Positions 43,664-53,520 of a stretch of 64,000 nucleotides of DNA are shown here, one piece after another. Positions within the stretch are counted from its first letter, which is position 1. Every line of letters starts with the position of its first letter. The notes beneath the pieces are model-generated. The model saw nothing but the letters and a program-made list of their open reading frames with translations. It was not told the DNA's origin and ran no database searches. Source of the stretch: Thalassobacillus devorans MSP14 (GTDB taxonomy: Bacteria > Bacillota > Bacilli > Bacillales > Halobacillaceae); NCBI RefSeq assembly GCF_000496835.1, contig NZ_KI543237.1, positions 970,641 through 1,034,640 on the forward strand, written 5' to 3'. The translations under genes were made by a program, and so were the position numbers.

Positions 43664-44128
43664 TTGATCGAATTCCAACCAATGAACGATAAATCCTATC
43701 AAGCTTACATTAACTTTCTTATCCCTGATTATGCGGAGGAAATCGGGCGTAACTTCAACAAACCTGCTGAAAAAATTCTCGAAGATGCCTACGAACAATT
43801 TGCGCAGCTGCTTCCCGACGGAAGGAATACGAAGGATCACTATATCCTCCACATTCACGACCTTTCCACAAAAGAGCACGTAGGAAAGTTATGGTACAAC
43901 ATAAAAAAGGAAGAAAACTCCGCCTATATCTATCATATTTTGATTGAAGAGCCTTTTCGCGGCAAAGGATACGGCAGCAGGACATTGTCCCACCTGGAAC
44001 AGGTTTTAAAAGCACAGGGAATTGCCACAATTGGCCTGAATGTATTCGGGGATAACAAAAAAGCCTTTCATATTTATCAAAAAATGGGATACCATACTGG
44101 CGCGATAGTTATGGAAAAAGTATTGTAG
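43664..44128 (+). CDS. GNAT family N-acetyltransferase
   Basis: 154 residues. The acetyl-CoA site is ILIEEPFRGKGYGSRTLSHL, and the C-terminal GLNVFGDNKKAFHIYQKMGY is the usual GNAT ending. TTG 43664 is chosen because AGGAGG sits 7 nt upstream; ATG 43646 lies before that signal. Acceptor unknown. A terminator follows at 44164. Confidence 0.88.
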   Translation: MIEFQPMNDKSYQAYINFLIPDYAEEIGRNFNKPAEKILEDAYEQFAQLLPDGRNTKDHYILHIHDLSTKEHVGKLWYNIKKEENSAYIYHILIEEPFRGKGYGSRTLSHLEQVLKAQGIATIGLNVFGDNKKAFHIYQKMGYHTGAIVMEKVL

Positions 44129-44163
44129 CACGAACTTTGCAGGTGGAATATTCAGGAGCAGAG

Positions 44164-44206
44164 AAAAGCAGCCATTGGCTAAGGACCAATGACTGCTTTT
44201 TATTTT
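44164..44206. terminator. Terminator after the GNAT gene, usable from both sides
   Basis: AAAAGCAGcCATTGG pairs with CCAATGaCTGCTTTT around CTAAGGA; TTATTTTG follows on the plus strand and TTTTCTC on the minus strand. Confidence 0.88.
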
Positions 44207-44252
44207 GCTGATTTTATTCAGCTTCTTATGCCAGGACCCTAAAAAGTGCGAT

Positions 44253-45740
44253 TTATGATCCCTGGTAATCTTTCGGTTTGATTTCTTCCCCATTCTTCCC
44301 GCTATATCGAAGTCCCCAGCCAGTCAAGGCGGCGATAAACATGACGATTAATAATCCCCAACCTTGAAAGACGAATGGAAATACTTCGGTCGGGCTTACT
44401 ACCGGTAGAAAATCGTATTCATCTGCAGCGCCTTTGATCGTTGCCCATGCAAGCAGGACGCCTCCACTCCACGGGAATATATACCCTAACGATGAAGATA
44501 CAGTATCTAAGAAATTCGCTCTCCGGTAAGAATGGATATTCATTTCCTTACCTATCTTTCTGACAAAAGGCGCGGCAGCGATTTCTGCAGCAGTATTGAT
44601 GGTAATAAACACATTCAGGAAAGCTACAATAGCAAAAATGGAAAGCTCTGCTCTGCGCACAACGTTATTAATGATATTTAAAAAGAAGTTTTTGATCGTT
44701 TCCATCGTACCAGCTACTTCCATTAAATGAGCAGCAGCGAGAATAAATAAGATTAAAATAGCCATATTGAAATAGCCACCGATCCCACTCATCAATGCCC
44801 CTTCAATGACCGCTTCTCCTGATTCATTTCGATACACATGAAGAATTTTCGTCAAACTGCTTCCTGTTAAGAAAATAAATACAACTGATGCAACGATCCC
44901 CCATGTCAAAGAGGTAAGAAGGTGGTGGCCCGATAAGGCAAGGTACAATACGAGAACGAATGGAATCAGCATCCATAACCCGTTCGGTCCAACCTGGCTT
45001 TGTAACTCGCTTAATGCAGCTTCATTACCACCGGATCCGCCACCGCCAAAAATAATAAATAAAATCAATGCTGGAATAGCAGCGGTGACGGAATATTTGA
45101 ATCGTGATCGAACAACTCCAGGTACATCCGCTTCCTGTGTCGTCGCGGAAACAATCGTCGTATCAGAAACCGGTGCCAGGTTATCTCCGAATACAGCACC
45201 ACTTAAAATCGCAGCTAATAAAATTACAGGATCTGCACCAAGGATAACCCCGGCTGGGTACATCAGAATTCCGAATGTAGCTACGGTTCCATAACCTGTC
45301 CCGACAGCTGTAGCGAACAATGCTGACAGCAGGAAGGTCAAGCCGACGAACATTCCGCCTTCAACACCGGTCTGGAAACCGAACCAGATCAAACCATCCA
45401 CTAGTCCACCTGCAGATAACATTTTTGCGAACATCCCTGCCCAAAACCAGGCGATTACGGCAATAACACCAATTGGCTGGGCCATACCTGTAAACAGGCT
45501 TTGGGCATAATCCGCCCACTTCGATTTAGTGAAAAACAATCCAAGGGCAATACCAATCACCATACCAAGCACAAGCGCTTCTTCTGTGACAAGCTTGGCC
45601 ACACTCAAAGAAATTGCCCAAATGATGAAAAATACTAATGGAATCGTAGCAGCAAATACACCGCCTCGAAATTCCAGTTTCTTGATTGATTTTTCACCAA
45701 TCGCTTCATCAATGACTTCATCTTGCTGTTTTTTACTCAT
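44253..45740 (-). CDS. NhaC family Na+/H+ antiporter-like carrier
   Basis: 495 residues, about 11-12 membrane segments. The NhaC-type core is AVFGDNLAPVSDTTIVSATTQ, preceded by FATAVGTGYGTVATFGI and followed by a conserved loop with AAEIAAAPFVRKIGKEM. Family members exchange Na+ for H+ or carry malate, lysine or tyrosine. GGAGGGAG precedes ATG 45740; the frame's earlier start at 45767 is in the leader. A cre-like box and a terminator-like leader lie upstream, so control by carbon source and attenuation is possible. Confidence 0.88.
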   Translation of the reverse strand: MSKKQQDEVIDEAIGEKSIKKLEFRGGVFAATIPLVFFIIWAISLSVAKLVTEEALVLGMVIGIALGLFFTKSKWADYAQSLFTGMAQPIGVIAVIAWFWAGMFAKMLSAGGLVDGLIWFGFQTGVEGGMFVGLTFLLSALFATAVGTGYGTVATFGILMYPAGVILGADPVILLAAILSGAVFGDNLAPVSDTTIVSATTQEADVPGVVRSRFKYSVTAAIPALILFIIFGGGGSGGNEAALSELQSQVGPNGLWMLIPFVLVLYLALSGHHLLTSLTWGIVASVVFIFLTGSSLTKILHVYRNESGEAVIEGALMSGIGGYFNMAILILFILAAAHLMEVAGTMETIKNFFLNIINNVVRRAELSIFAIVAFLNVFITINTAAEIAAAPFVRKIGKEMNIHSYRRANFLDTVSSSLGYIFPWSGGVLLAWATIKGAADEYDFLPVVSPTEVFPFVFQGWGLLIVMFIAALTGWGLRYSGKNGEEIKPKDYQGS

Positions 45741-45795
45741 ATGACTCCCTCCAAGTAACTCATTCACTGCACAAGTGTATCATATCTCGCAAAAA

Positions 45796-45809
45796 TGTAA
45801 ACGCTTCCA
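45796..45809. promoter_or_regulatory. cre-like box upstream of the NhaC-family gene
   Basis: TGTAAACGCTTCCA matches the CcpA consensus except for C in place of the W at position 12. It lies 56 bp upstream of the start codon. Confidence 0.5.
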
Positions 45810-45895
45810 ATTAATTTGGTTGGTTTTCCCGGATACGACAGTCATATACTTCGAGTAAAGAACTGATTTTATGTCATCTATTTATTGCTAAGCTA

Positions 45896-45940
45896 TAAAA
45901 AAGGGACCGGCCTCTCGAAGAGGCCACGGAAAAGTCCTTT
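45896..45940 (-). terminator. Terminator or attenuator in the leader before the NhaC-family gene
   Basis: On the minus strand AAAGGAC, a GGCCTC-TTCGA-GAGGCC inner stem and GTCCCTTTTTT form a compound hairpin with a six-T run. The P450 gene already ends at its own terminator at 46019, so this second one could close a short RNA or attenuate the downstream antiporter gene. Confidence 0.6.
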
Positions 45941-46018
45941 CTCCTTAAAAGGGGAGCTGTCAAAGTTTGTTGTTGTGTCTCACGAATCGCTTAATCGTGG
46001 AATCAACATTCCCATAAC

Positions 46019-46068
46019 TAAAAAGAGTGATTTTCTTTGATTAATAAAAGAAAATCACTCTCTTTTTA
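46019..46068. terminator. Terminator of the P450 gene
   Basis: AGAGTGATTTTCTTT pairs perfectly with AAAGAAAATCACTCT around an 8-nt loop. T-runs lie on both sides (TTTTTAG on the minus strand, TTTTTAC on the plus strand). Confidence 0.9.
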
Positions 46069-46079
46069 CATATGAGCAA

Positions 46080-47447
<1,368 letters not shown>

Positions 47448-47487
47448 TCATTCTGTTCATAAGTTGAAAATAAGGAGATGATCAACC

Positions 47488-47877
47488 ATGAATATGGAAC
47501 AACTATGTCATCAGTTCGGAACGATACTTGGCGGAGAAGGAAAGTTCGAGCATGGCGTCTGTTCGGTGGAACTGGAACGGGATTTAAACGTACAGATTCA
47601 GGGGCGGCCAAGCAAGGCAGAACTCCATGCCGAGATGATGTTTGAATCATTGGATCACAACGGCCTGGCCTTGAATATGGGGGAGACAGTTATATTAGAA
47701 GAGGAAGTCTATCCATTCCTGTCGGTCTTGCAGAAAAATGGCATCCTGGTGAGTGCTCTGCATAACCACTGGCTGTTCGCTGAGCCGACAATTCTTTATC
47801 TTCACTTTCAATCGGTAGAACCGCCGTTGTCGTTTGCCCATAAGGTGGCAGAGGCGCTGCGGGTCTTTCAAAGATAA
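47488..47877 (+). CDS. Single-domain DUF1259 protein
   Basis: 129 residues. The DUF1259 core is present: GTILGGEGKFEHGVCSVELE at the start, AEMMFESLDHNGLALNMGE in the middle, and the histidine-rich ILVSALHNHWLFAEPTILYLH. Known members usually carry two such domains and a signal peptide; this one has a single domain and no export signal. AAGGAGATG precedes the ATG. It is divergent from the P450 gene, with about 150 bp shared. Function unknown. Confidence 0.8.
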   Translation: MNMEQLCHQFGTILGGEGKFEHGVCSVELERDLNVQIQGRPSKAELHAEMMFESLDHNGLALNMGETVILEEEVYPFLSVLQKNGILVSALHNHWLFAEPTILYLHFQSVEPPLSFAHKVAEALRVFQR

Positions 47878-47905
47878 ACGGGTCATCCATTTTCGGATGA
47901 CCCGT
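47878..47905 (-). terminator. Terminator of the YfcC carrier gene
   Basis: ACGGGTCATCC pairs with GGATGACCCGT around a 6-nt loop, followed by TTTATCTTT on the minus strand. The plus-strand tail is not T-rich. Confidence 0.75.
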
Positions 47906-47924
47906 AACGTAACATCTATTTGAT

Positions 47925-49355
47925 TTATACTGGTCCCCAGCCAATCATGACAGCAATCACCAGCATGACGATGGCGATCACCGTCCAAATAAGCAACAGC
48001 GGGAGCATCCATTTTGCCCATTTAATCCATGAAACTCCTGCGACTGCTAAACTGGCCATCAACGGACCGGAGGTAGGGAAAATACTATTCGTGAAGCCAT
48101 CACCGAATTGATAAGCCTGAACGGCTACTTGTCGTGTAACCCCGACCATATCCGCCAATGGGGACAGGATAGGCATGGCGATCATGGCCTGGCCCGACCC
48201 GGAAGGTACGAGGAAGTTCATCGCTCCATTGGCTACAAACATGCCTAATGCAGCGAATACGGGTGACAGCCCTTCTAAAGGTACAGATAAAGCTTGAACA
48301 AATGTATCAAGAATTGCCGCATTCTCCATCACAATCAAAATAGCCCTCGCTACTCCAATGATCAACGCTCCATAGACAAGCTTTTGGCAACCCTCTAAGA
48401 AAGTAATTGCAAGCCTGTTGTAATTCATCCCGGCGATTACTCCAGAAACAAGGCCAATGATGATGAAGAAGGCAGCCATATGATTAATGGTCCATTTGTA
48501 TTGAATGGTAGCATAGATAAAAAACAGTAAAGAAAAGCCTACAAAGGAAAGAATCATTTTATGACGTGCTGTAAATGGCGCGCTCAGATCGTCATTACTT
48601 GATTCACCAGCTTCCAAAACACCAATCAAGCTTTTGGATGGATCGTTTAAAACTTTTTTGGCATAGACCCAGGTATACATGATGGTAACTCCTACAATGA
48701 CCACAAAGGCTATCACCCGCAGCAGCATTCCTGAAAAGAGCGGAATATCGGCAATTGATTGAGCAATCCCGACTGTATAGGGGTTCAGGAAACCGACATT
48801 GAATCCGGCAAAAGTAGCACCGAACGTTATCGATACGGCAACAATCGCATCCAGTTTCAGCGCTCTTGCTATTATTACACCAATCGCTACAAAAGGAATG
48901 ACGGAGTTAGCTACTGCTCCTACAGCTCCTCCTAAGGCGAACAATATGGAGACCACAGCAATCAACCAGAACTCTTTTCCCTGTGTCTTATTGACCGCCC
49001 GCAAAATGCCTCCTTTGATGGCTCCGGAACGCTCAACTACTTCAAAAGCTCCACCGGCAAATAACACTAGAAAAATCAAACCAGCAGACTCTATCATTCC
49101 AGTCTGCAACGCTAAAAAAATATCCATGAATCCTGTAGGGTTTCCTTCCACTGATGCATATGTACCAGGGACAACCCGCTCAACTCCATCAACTACTTCT
49201 CTCTCAAACGATCCAGATGGCACGATATAAGTGGCAATAACTGCCAGTATTAAAACTAAAAATAGAATGACGTAAGTATCTGGCATCTCCCATTTTTTCT
49301 TATTTTTGATAGATTCTTCATGATTAACATTAACTTTCTGAGGTTGTGCATTCAT
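47925..49355 (-). CDS. YfcC family carrier (DcuC/arginine-ornithine antiporter-like)
   Basis: 476 residues, about 12 membrane segments. Motifs are YIVPSGSFEREVVDGVERVVPGTY just after the first helix, FGATFAGFNVGFLNPYTVGIAQ and the symmetric MNFLVPSGSGQAMIAMPILSPL. The family carries peptides, amino acids or C4-dicarboxylates. It faces away from an M20 amidohydrolase with a 180-bp shared promoter, so import of an N-acyl amino acid or dipeptide is a reasonable guess. Confidence 0.85.
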   Translation of the reverse strand: MNAQPQKVNVNHEESIKNKKKWEMPDTYVILFLVLILAVIATYIVPSGSFEREVVDGVERVVPGTYASVEGNPTGFMDIFLALQTGMIESAGLIFLVLFAGGAFEVVERSGAIKGGILRAVNKTQGKEFWLIAVVSILFALGGAVGAVANSVIPFVAIGVIIARALKLDAIVAVSITFGATFAGFNVGFLNPYTVGIAQSIADIPLFSGMLLRVIAFVVIVGVTIMYTWVYAKKVLNDPSKSLIGVLEAGESSNDDLSAPFTARHKMILSFVGFSLLFFIYATIQYKWTINHMAAFFIIIGLVSGVIAGMNYNRLAITFLEGCQKLVYGALIIGVARAILIVMENAAILDTFVQALSVPLEGLSPVFAALGMFVANGAMNFLVPSGSGQAMIAMPILSPLADMVGVTRQVAVQAYQFGDGFTNSIFPTSGPLMASLAVAGVSWIKWAKWMLPLLLIWTVIAIVMLVIAVMIGWGPV

Positions 49356-49424
49356 TTATATTAATTCCTCCTAATTTATTTTTATGCAAATATGTCGAGT
49401 TCGCCCTCCTTATAAGTGTTGATA

Positions 49425-49465
49425 ATACAACAAATTAAATGTTGATAGAATTATTGATGTTGTAT
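49425..49465. promoter_or_regulatory. Inverted repeat in the divergent YfcC/M20 promoter
   Basis: ATACAACA at 49425-49432 and TGTTGTAT at 49458-49465 are perfect inverted repeats 25 bp apart. A further half-site-like AGTTGTCGTAT follows at about 49474. The position between two divergent starts suggests a shared regulator binding site. No regulator gene adjoins. Confidence 0.5.
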
Positions 49466-49537
49466 ATTATATAAGTTGTCGTATAAAAATGCAAAGTGGA
49501 TTTTTCAGAGATAGTAGATGACTAGGAGGCTTTTCTC

Positions 49538-50743
49538 ATGATTCATTCTGTTTTTCAAAAAATAGATAACCTTTATACAGAAATGGTAGATCTCCGGAGA
49601 GATTTACACATGCATCCAGAGCTATCACACCAGGAACAACGCACCCCTGAATTGGTTGCGGATTACCTGGAAGGGTTAGGTTTAGAAGTTAAAAAAGGGG
49701 TTGGCGGGAATGGCGTGATCGGATACTTACATGGTGGACATCCTGGGGAGACTATCGCGCTAAGAGCAGATTTTGATGCTCTTCCCATGCAGGATGAAAA
49801 AGATGTACCTTATAAATCAAAAGTCGATGGCATTACACATGCCTGCGGCCATGACATTCATACGGCAGCTTTATTAGGGGTGGCAAAAACCCTCGTTGCA
49901 ATTAAAGATTCCCTCTCAGGGACCATTGTTTTTATCCATCAGTTTGCCGAAGAAGTCAGCCCGGGAGGAGCAGAAGCAATGATTGCAGATGGCTGCCTGG
50001 AAAATGTGGATGCAATTTATGGCGCGCATGTATGGTCTGAGAATAAAACCGGCGAAATCCTTTTTAACGAAGGATTCACGATGGCAGCAGCTGACACGTT
50101 TGAAATCGATATCCAGGGAAAAGGGGGACACGGTGCTCTTCCCCACCTGACTATCGACCCTGTCGTTGCAGCCAGTCAGCTTGTCCTGAGTTTACAGCAA
50201 ATTGCAAGCAGAAATGTGGATCCCTTAAAAGCAGCCGTCATCACTGTCGGCTCCTTTCATAGTGGAGAAGCATTGAATGTCATACCTGATTCCGCTTCGG
50301 TAAAAGGGACGGTACGTACATATGATGAAAATGTACGAAAAATGATCAAAGACAAAATACAAAAAGCTGCGCAAGGTTTGGAAGTTCAGACAGGTGCTGA
50401 AATAGGCGTCGATTACCATTTCGGCCATGCTTCTTTATACAATCACCCTGGGCAAACAGCCTCACTAAGAGAATTGACAAAGGACCACTTACCGGCATTT
50501 GATATTAAACAAATGCCTCCGTTTATGGGAGCTGAAGATTTTGCCTATTATTTAAAAGAAGTCCCTGGCACGTTTTTCTTTGTTGGTGGCAGAAATGAAG
50601 AAATCAATGCTATCTATCCCCATCACCACCCTAAATTTGATGTGGACGAAAGCTCTATGGCCACTATCGGCAAAGTATTCGCGCTTGCTTTGATGGGACA
50701 TGGGATCATACCTGAAATGGGTGAAAAAATAATGGAAGTTTAA
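49538..50743 (+). CDS. M20 family metallopeptidase / amidohydrolase
   Basis: 401 residues. Metal-binding motifs are HMHPELSHQEQRTPE, ITHACGHDIHTAALLG (Cys, Asp and His ligands), HQFAEEVSPGG and the C-terminal MGAEDFAYY. A dimerisation domain occupies the middle (~185-295). This group hydrolyses N-acyl amino acids (hippurate, acetyl-amino acids) or dipeptides in the cytoplasm. AGGAGG precedes ATG 49538. It pairs with the divergent YfcC carrier. Confidence 0.92.
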   Translation: MIHSVFQKIDNLYTEMVDLRRDLHMHPELSHQEQRTPELVADYLEGLGLEVKKGVGGNGVIGYLHGGHPGETIALRADFDALPMQDEKDVPYKSKVDGITHACGHDIHTAALLGVAKTLVAIKDSLSGTIVFIHQFAEEVSPGGAEAMIADGCLENVDAIYGAHVWSENKTGEILFNEGFTMAAADTFEIDIQGKGGHGALPHLTIDPVVAASQLVLSLQQIASRNVDPLKAAVITVGSFHSGEALNVIPDSASVKGTVRTYDENVRKMIKDKIQKAAQGLEVQTGAEIGVDYHFGHASLYNHPGQTASLRELTKDHLPAFDIKQMPPFMGAEDFAYYLKEVPGTFFFVGGRNEEINAIYPHHHPKFDVDESSMATIGKVFALALMGHGIIPEMGEKIMEV

Positions 50744-50912
50744 GAACAAAAGCGTTTGCGCCATGCTCACCCCCGACTAGCTTAAGACAAGCATCGTCGT
50801 GACGTATCAGGTCACGACGATGCTTGTACTAAGACCTCGAGGGGTAGGAGCTGGATGTGGCCCACCACTTAAAGTTATCTACACAAAGAAAACTTTATAA
50901 TTTCCTGGACAA
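50744..50912. repeat. GAACAAAAGCG hairpin element, short copy
   Basis: It starts directly after the M20 stop codon. ACAAGCATCGTCGTGAC pairs perfectly with GTCACGACGATGCTTGT in the centre; outer parts are GCTCACCCCCGA and TCGAGGGGTAGGAGCTGG. It ends with TTATAATTTCCTGGACAA. The same frame recurs at 59324-59556. The remaining spacer to the phosphatase gene contains a terminator and a Pho box. Confidence 0.75.
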
Positions 50913-50917
50913 CAGCA

Positions 50918-50948
50918 AAGGCTGACCTCATCACGGTCAGCCTTTTTC
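50918..50948 (+). terminator. Terminator downstream of the M20 gene
   Basis: AAAGGCTGACC pairs with GGTCAGCCTTT around TCATCAC, followed by TTCC. It sits beyond the hairpin element, which is therefore probably transcribed with the M20 gene. Confidence 0.88.
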
Positions 50949-51065
50949 CGTTTAAATACCCAGTACTTACCGCCCATATTCATGTTTATTTTATTCTTCC
51001 CTCCTCTCTACTTTTAATTCTACTTTAAGCTCCCTCAAACAGAAGCCTATCCATACATGTATCGA

Positions 51066-51104
51066 TTATTAACGAAATTACATACCCTTAACATTCTCTC
51101 AATA
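51066..51104 (+). promoter_or_regulatory. Pho box upstream of alkaline phosphatase
   Basis: Four hexamers at exact 11-bp steps (TTATTA, ATTACA, TTAACA, TCAATA, starting at 51066, 51077, 51088 and 51099) match the PhoP consensus TTHAYA at 5, 5, 6 and 5 of 6 positions. They lie 70-110 bp before the start codon of a phosphatase, where PhoP~P activates Pho genes in Bacillus. Confidence 0.65.
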
Positions 51105-51175
51105 TAAGATTAATAGTTTAACCGTAATATGATGGCTGTATCACCAATAACATAACGTAATGGGAGGAATCAGGT

Positions 51176-52552
51176 TTGTTTAACAAAAATTTTTCTAAGA
51201 AACTACTACCAGTCGCAATCATGTCTACCTTTATTTTTGGCAGTACGGCAGGCTCGTTCGGTACGGAAGCTGCTGCTAAACCAGACACCAGTAAGAGTGA
51301 AATCAAAAACGTCATTTTCCTGATCGGAGATGGCATGGGCACCTCTTATACTTCAGCCTATCGATACTTAAAGGACGATCCTTCTACTCCTTACACAGAA
51401 AATACCGCTTTCGATAAACATTTAATCGGTATGCAGGAAACGTATTCCTGGGATAAAGAAGAAAGCATCACCGATTCTGCTGCAGCTGCAACTTCCATGG
51501 CTGCCGGGATTAAAACATACAATGGCGCCATTGCTGTCGATATGGAAAAAAACGAAGTGAAAACAGCTTTGGAACTGGCGAAGGAACAAGGAAAATCAAC
51601 TGGGCTGGTTGCTACCTCCCAAGTGAACCACGCCACACCGGCATCTTTCGGGGCACATGATGAATCACGCCATAATTACAATGATATTGCCGATGATTAT
51701 TTTGATGAAAAAGTGAATGGAGAACATAAAATCGATGTCATCCTCGGCGGTGGTACTTCCTATTTTGACCGGGAAGACCGCGACCTTACGGAAGAATTCC
51801 AGAAGGATGGCTATAGTTACGTGGATACACGGGAAGAAATGCTGAATGATGATAACGAACAAATTCTTGGCTTATTTGCACCTAAAGGGATGGATAAAAT
51901 GATTGACCGTACGGAAGAAAGTCCATCTCTAAAAGAAATGACCTCTACTGCGCTGGATCGTTTAAGTAAGAATAAGGATGGATTTTTCCTTATGGTGGAA
52001 GGCAGCCAGATTGACTGGGCAGGGCATGATAATGATGTTGTGGCAGCAATGAGCGATATGCAGGATTTTGAAGAAGCATATCAGGAAGCAATCGAATTCG
52101 CCAAAAAGGATAAGCATACCCTTGTGATTACTACGGCTGATCACTCTACCGGCGGCATGACTATGGGCCGTGACGGAGAATACAAATGGGACCCGGCACC
52201 GATTAAAGCCGCAAAGCGTACCCCGGACTTCATGGCTGCTGAAATTGCAGATGGTGCTGATGTAGAAGAAACGCTATCCAACTACATTGACTTAGATATG
52301 ACTCAGGAAGAAATCCAATCGGTCAAAGATGCGGCTGAAAATGGGAACACCACAGAAATCGATAACGCTATCGAGCGAATCTTCGATCTGCGCTCCGGCA
52401 CTGGCTGGACGACTGGCGGACATACTGGTGAAGATGTCATCGTTTATGGTTATGGTCCACAATCCGGTCAGTTCGCAGGACTTCATGATAACTATGAAAT
52501 CGGCCAAAAAGTAATGGCAGTTTTAGATGGAAAGCGAGCAGTTAAGAAATAA
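51176..52552 (+). CDS. phoA: Secreted alkaline phosphatase
   Basis: 458 residues. A signal peptide (MFNKNFSKKLLPVAIMST, cleavage near EAAA) is followed by the alkaline phosphatase core: metal loop FLIGDGMGTSY, nucleophile Ser in ITDSAAAATSMA, SQVNHATPASFGAH, EGSQIDWAGHDND, TTADHSTGGMT and GGHTGEDV. It releases phosphate from external monoesters with Zn and Mg. TTG 51176 follows GGGAGGAAT. The Pho box upstream indicates induction by phosphate starvation. Called PhoA/PhoB in Bacillus; the paralogue is not resolved. Confidence 0.94.
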   Translation: MFNKNFSKKLLPVAIMSTFIFGSTAGSFGTEAAAKPDTSKSEIKNVIFLIGDGMGTSYTSAYRYLKDDPSTPYTENTAFDKHLIGMQETYSWDKEESITDSAAAATSMAAGIKTYNGAIAVDMEKNEVKTALELAKEQGKSTGLVATSQVNHATPASFGAHDESRHNYNDIADDYFDEKVNGEHKIDVILGGGTSYFDREDRDLTEEFQKDGYSYVDTREEMLNDDNEQILGLFAPKGMDKMIDRTEESPSLKEMTSTALDRLSKNKDGFFLMVEGSQIDWAGHDNDVVAAMSDMQDFEEAYQEAIEFAKKDKHTLVITTADHSTGGMTMGRDGEYKWDPAPIKAAKRTPDFMAAEIADGADVEETLSNYIDLDMTQEEIQSVKDAAENGNTTEIDNAIERIFDLRSGTGWTTGGHTGEDVIVYGYGPQSGQFAGLHDNYEIGQKVMAVLDGKRAVKK

Positions 52553-52559
52553 TAAATAC

Positions 52560-52590
52560 GCCGCTGTCTTTCTGGCAGCGGCCATTTTTC
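52560..52590 (+). terminator. Terminator of the alkaline phosphatase gene
   Basis: GCCGCTG pairs with CAGCGGC around a 9-nt loop, then CATTTTTC. Confidence 0.8.
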
Positions 52591-52616
52591 TATGTCTGGA
52601 TAAAGGAGGCAATCGA

Positions 52617-53276
52617 ATGAAATACCTGATGATGGCAGTTTTAAGCATGAGTCTATTAGCCGGGTGCTCGACAGATGGTACAGGCAATGAAAGTCACGCC
52701 GAAGCAAAAGATAGTACGGTACCATTTGAAATTCCGGAAAAAACCAAGTATACGAATAACCCACAGGCAAGTGACGACAGCGAGCTGAAAAAAGCAGGCG
52801 ACCACATGGAGGATGAGAATGGCCAGTTGACCCTCGAAGCGATCAAAAAGGTGCAGGCAGTTGAAGAAATCGGGCCCATGCAGCTTGTAATCGAAAATAT
52901 CAAGGTGTTGAACTACTCCCCTTCTCCGGATCTGATCGACTATTTTCATGCATTCAGCGATAATGAAGCGAATTTCAACTATATCAAGTTTACGGTTGCC
53001 GCTAAAAATACCAGCGATCAGCCGGTCAACTTCGCTCCAGTAGAACTGCTGGAAACGAGTACTGGCGAAAAGAAAGATTTTGATGATGATTTTTATCTGG
53101 AAAATTTATATGGTGTCTATCAACCTGGTGATATAAAAGTCGGCAATATGGGCTTTGTTCTTAATGAAACGAATGTCGATGAGCTTAAATCTATCACAAT
53201 CAAAACCAGTGATGTCATGAATGAAGAACAGGACTCTATACATGCCGGTAAAGAAATAAAAATTAAAATCAAATAA
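52617..53276 (+). CDS. Lipoprotein with DUF4352/DUF5068-like beta domain
   Basis: 219 residues. A lipobox signal (MKYLMMAVLSMSLLAGC, with lipid on Cys17) is followed by a polar linker and a C-terminal beta-sandwich (about 85-205) with VIENIKVLNYSP, YIKFTVAAKNTSDQPVNFAP and QPGDIKVGNMGFVLNE, resembling DUF4352/DUF5068 lipoproteins. Function unknown. AAAGGAGG lies before ATG 52617; the open frame starts at 52527 but that part overlaps the phosphatase gene and its terminator. Confidence 0.85.
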   Translation: MKYLMMAVLSMSLLAGCSTDGTGNESHAEAKDSTVPFEIPEKTKYTNNPQASDDSELKKAGDHMEDENGQLTLEAIKKVQAVEEIGPMQLVIENIKVLNYSPSPDLIDYFHAFSDNEANFNYIKFTVAAKNTSDQPVNFAPVELLETSTGEKKDFDDDFYLENLYGVYQPGDIKVGNMGFVLNETNVDELKSITIKTSDVMNEEQDSIHAGKEIKIKIK

Positions 53277-53519
53277 TAATCTTAAATCCAGCATCAACAG
53301 AAAAGAACAGCCCTGTAACTATCCGGGCTGTTTTTTCTTTTTCCTCAGACAATACCTTCTTTAATCCTGTACCGATAAACGTACCGATCAAACCAGCGAT
53401 ACTTGTTCCACCAATCCTCCCCAGTCTGCTTTTCCATCTTGAGTCAACCCCATGACGGTTACAACGATAAAGACACCGAGAACATAAGGTGACCAAAACT
53501 TTACCATGCGTTTTATCAA
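53269..53519 (-). pseudogene. Frameshifted small membrane protein gene
   Basis: From TTG 53519 (after GGGGAGATAAG) the frame reads MIKRMVKFWSPYVLGVFIVV, then TVMGLTQDGKADWGG, and stops soon after at 53401. In the neighbouring frame the natural continuation is GRIGGTSIAGLIGTFIGTGL, then KKVLSEEKEK. The switch falls in a GGGG run (53419-53422); one extra G would join the two parts into a 70-80 residue protein with two hydrophobic segments. The second frame runs through the terminator hairpin to 53269, which also suggests decay. It follows the MFS gene by 2 bp. Sequencing error or programmed shift are alternatives. Confidence 0.6.
53306..53345. terminator. Terminator after the lipoprotein gene
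   Basis: AACAGCCC pairs with GGGCTGTT, followed by TTTTCTTTTT on the plus strand and CTTTTCTG on the minus strand. Confidence 0.85.
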
Positions 53520-53520
53520 C

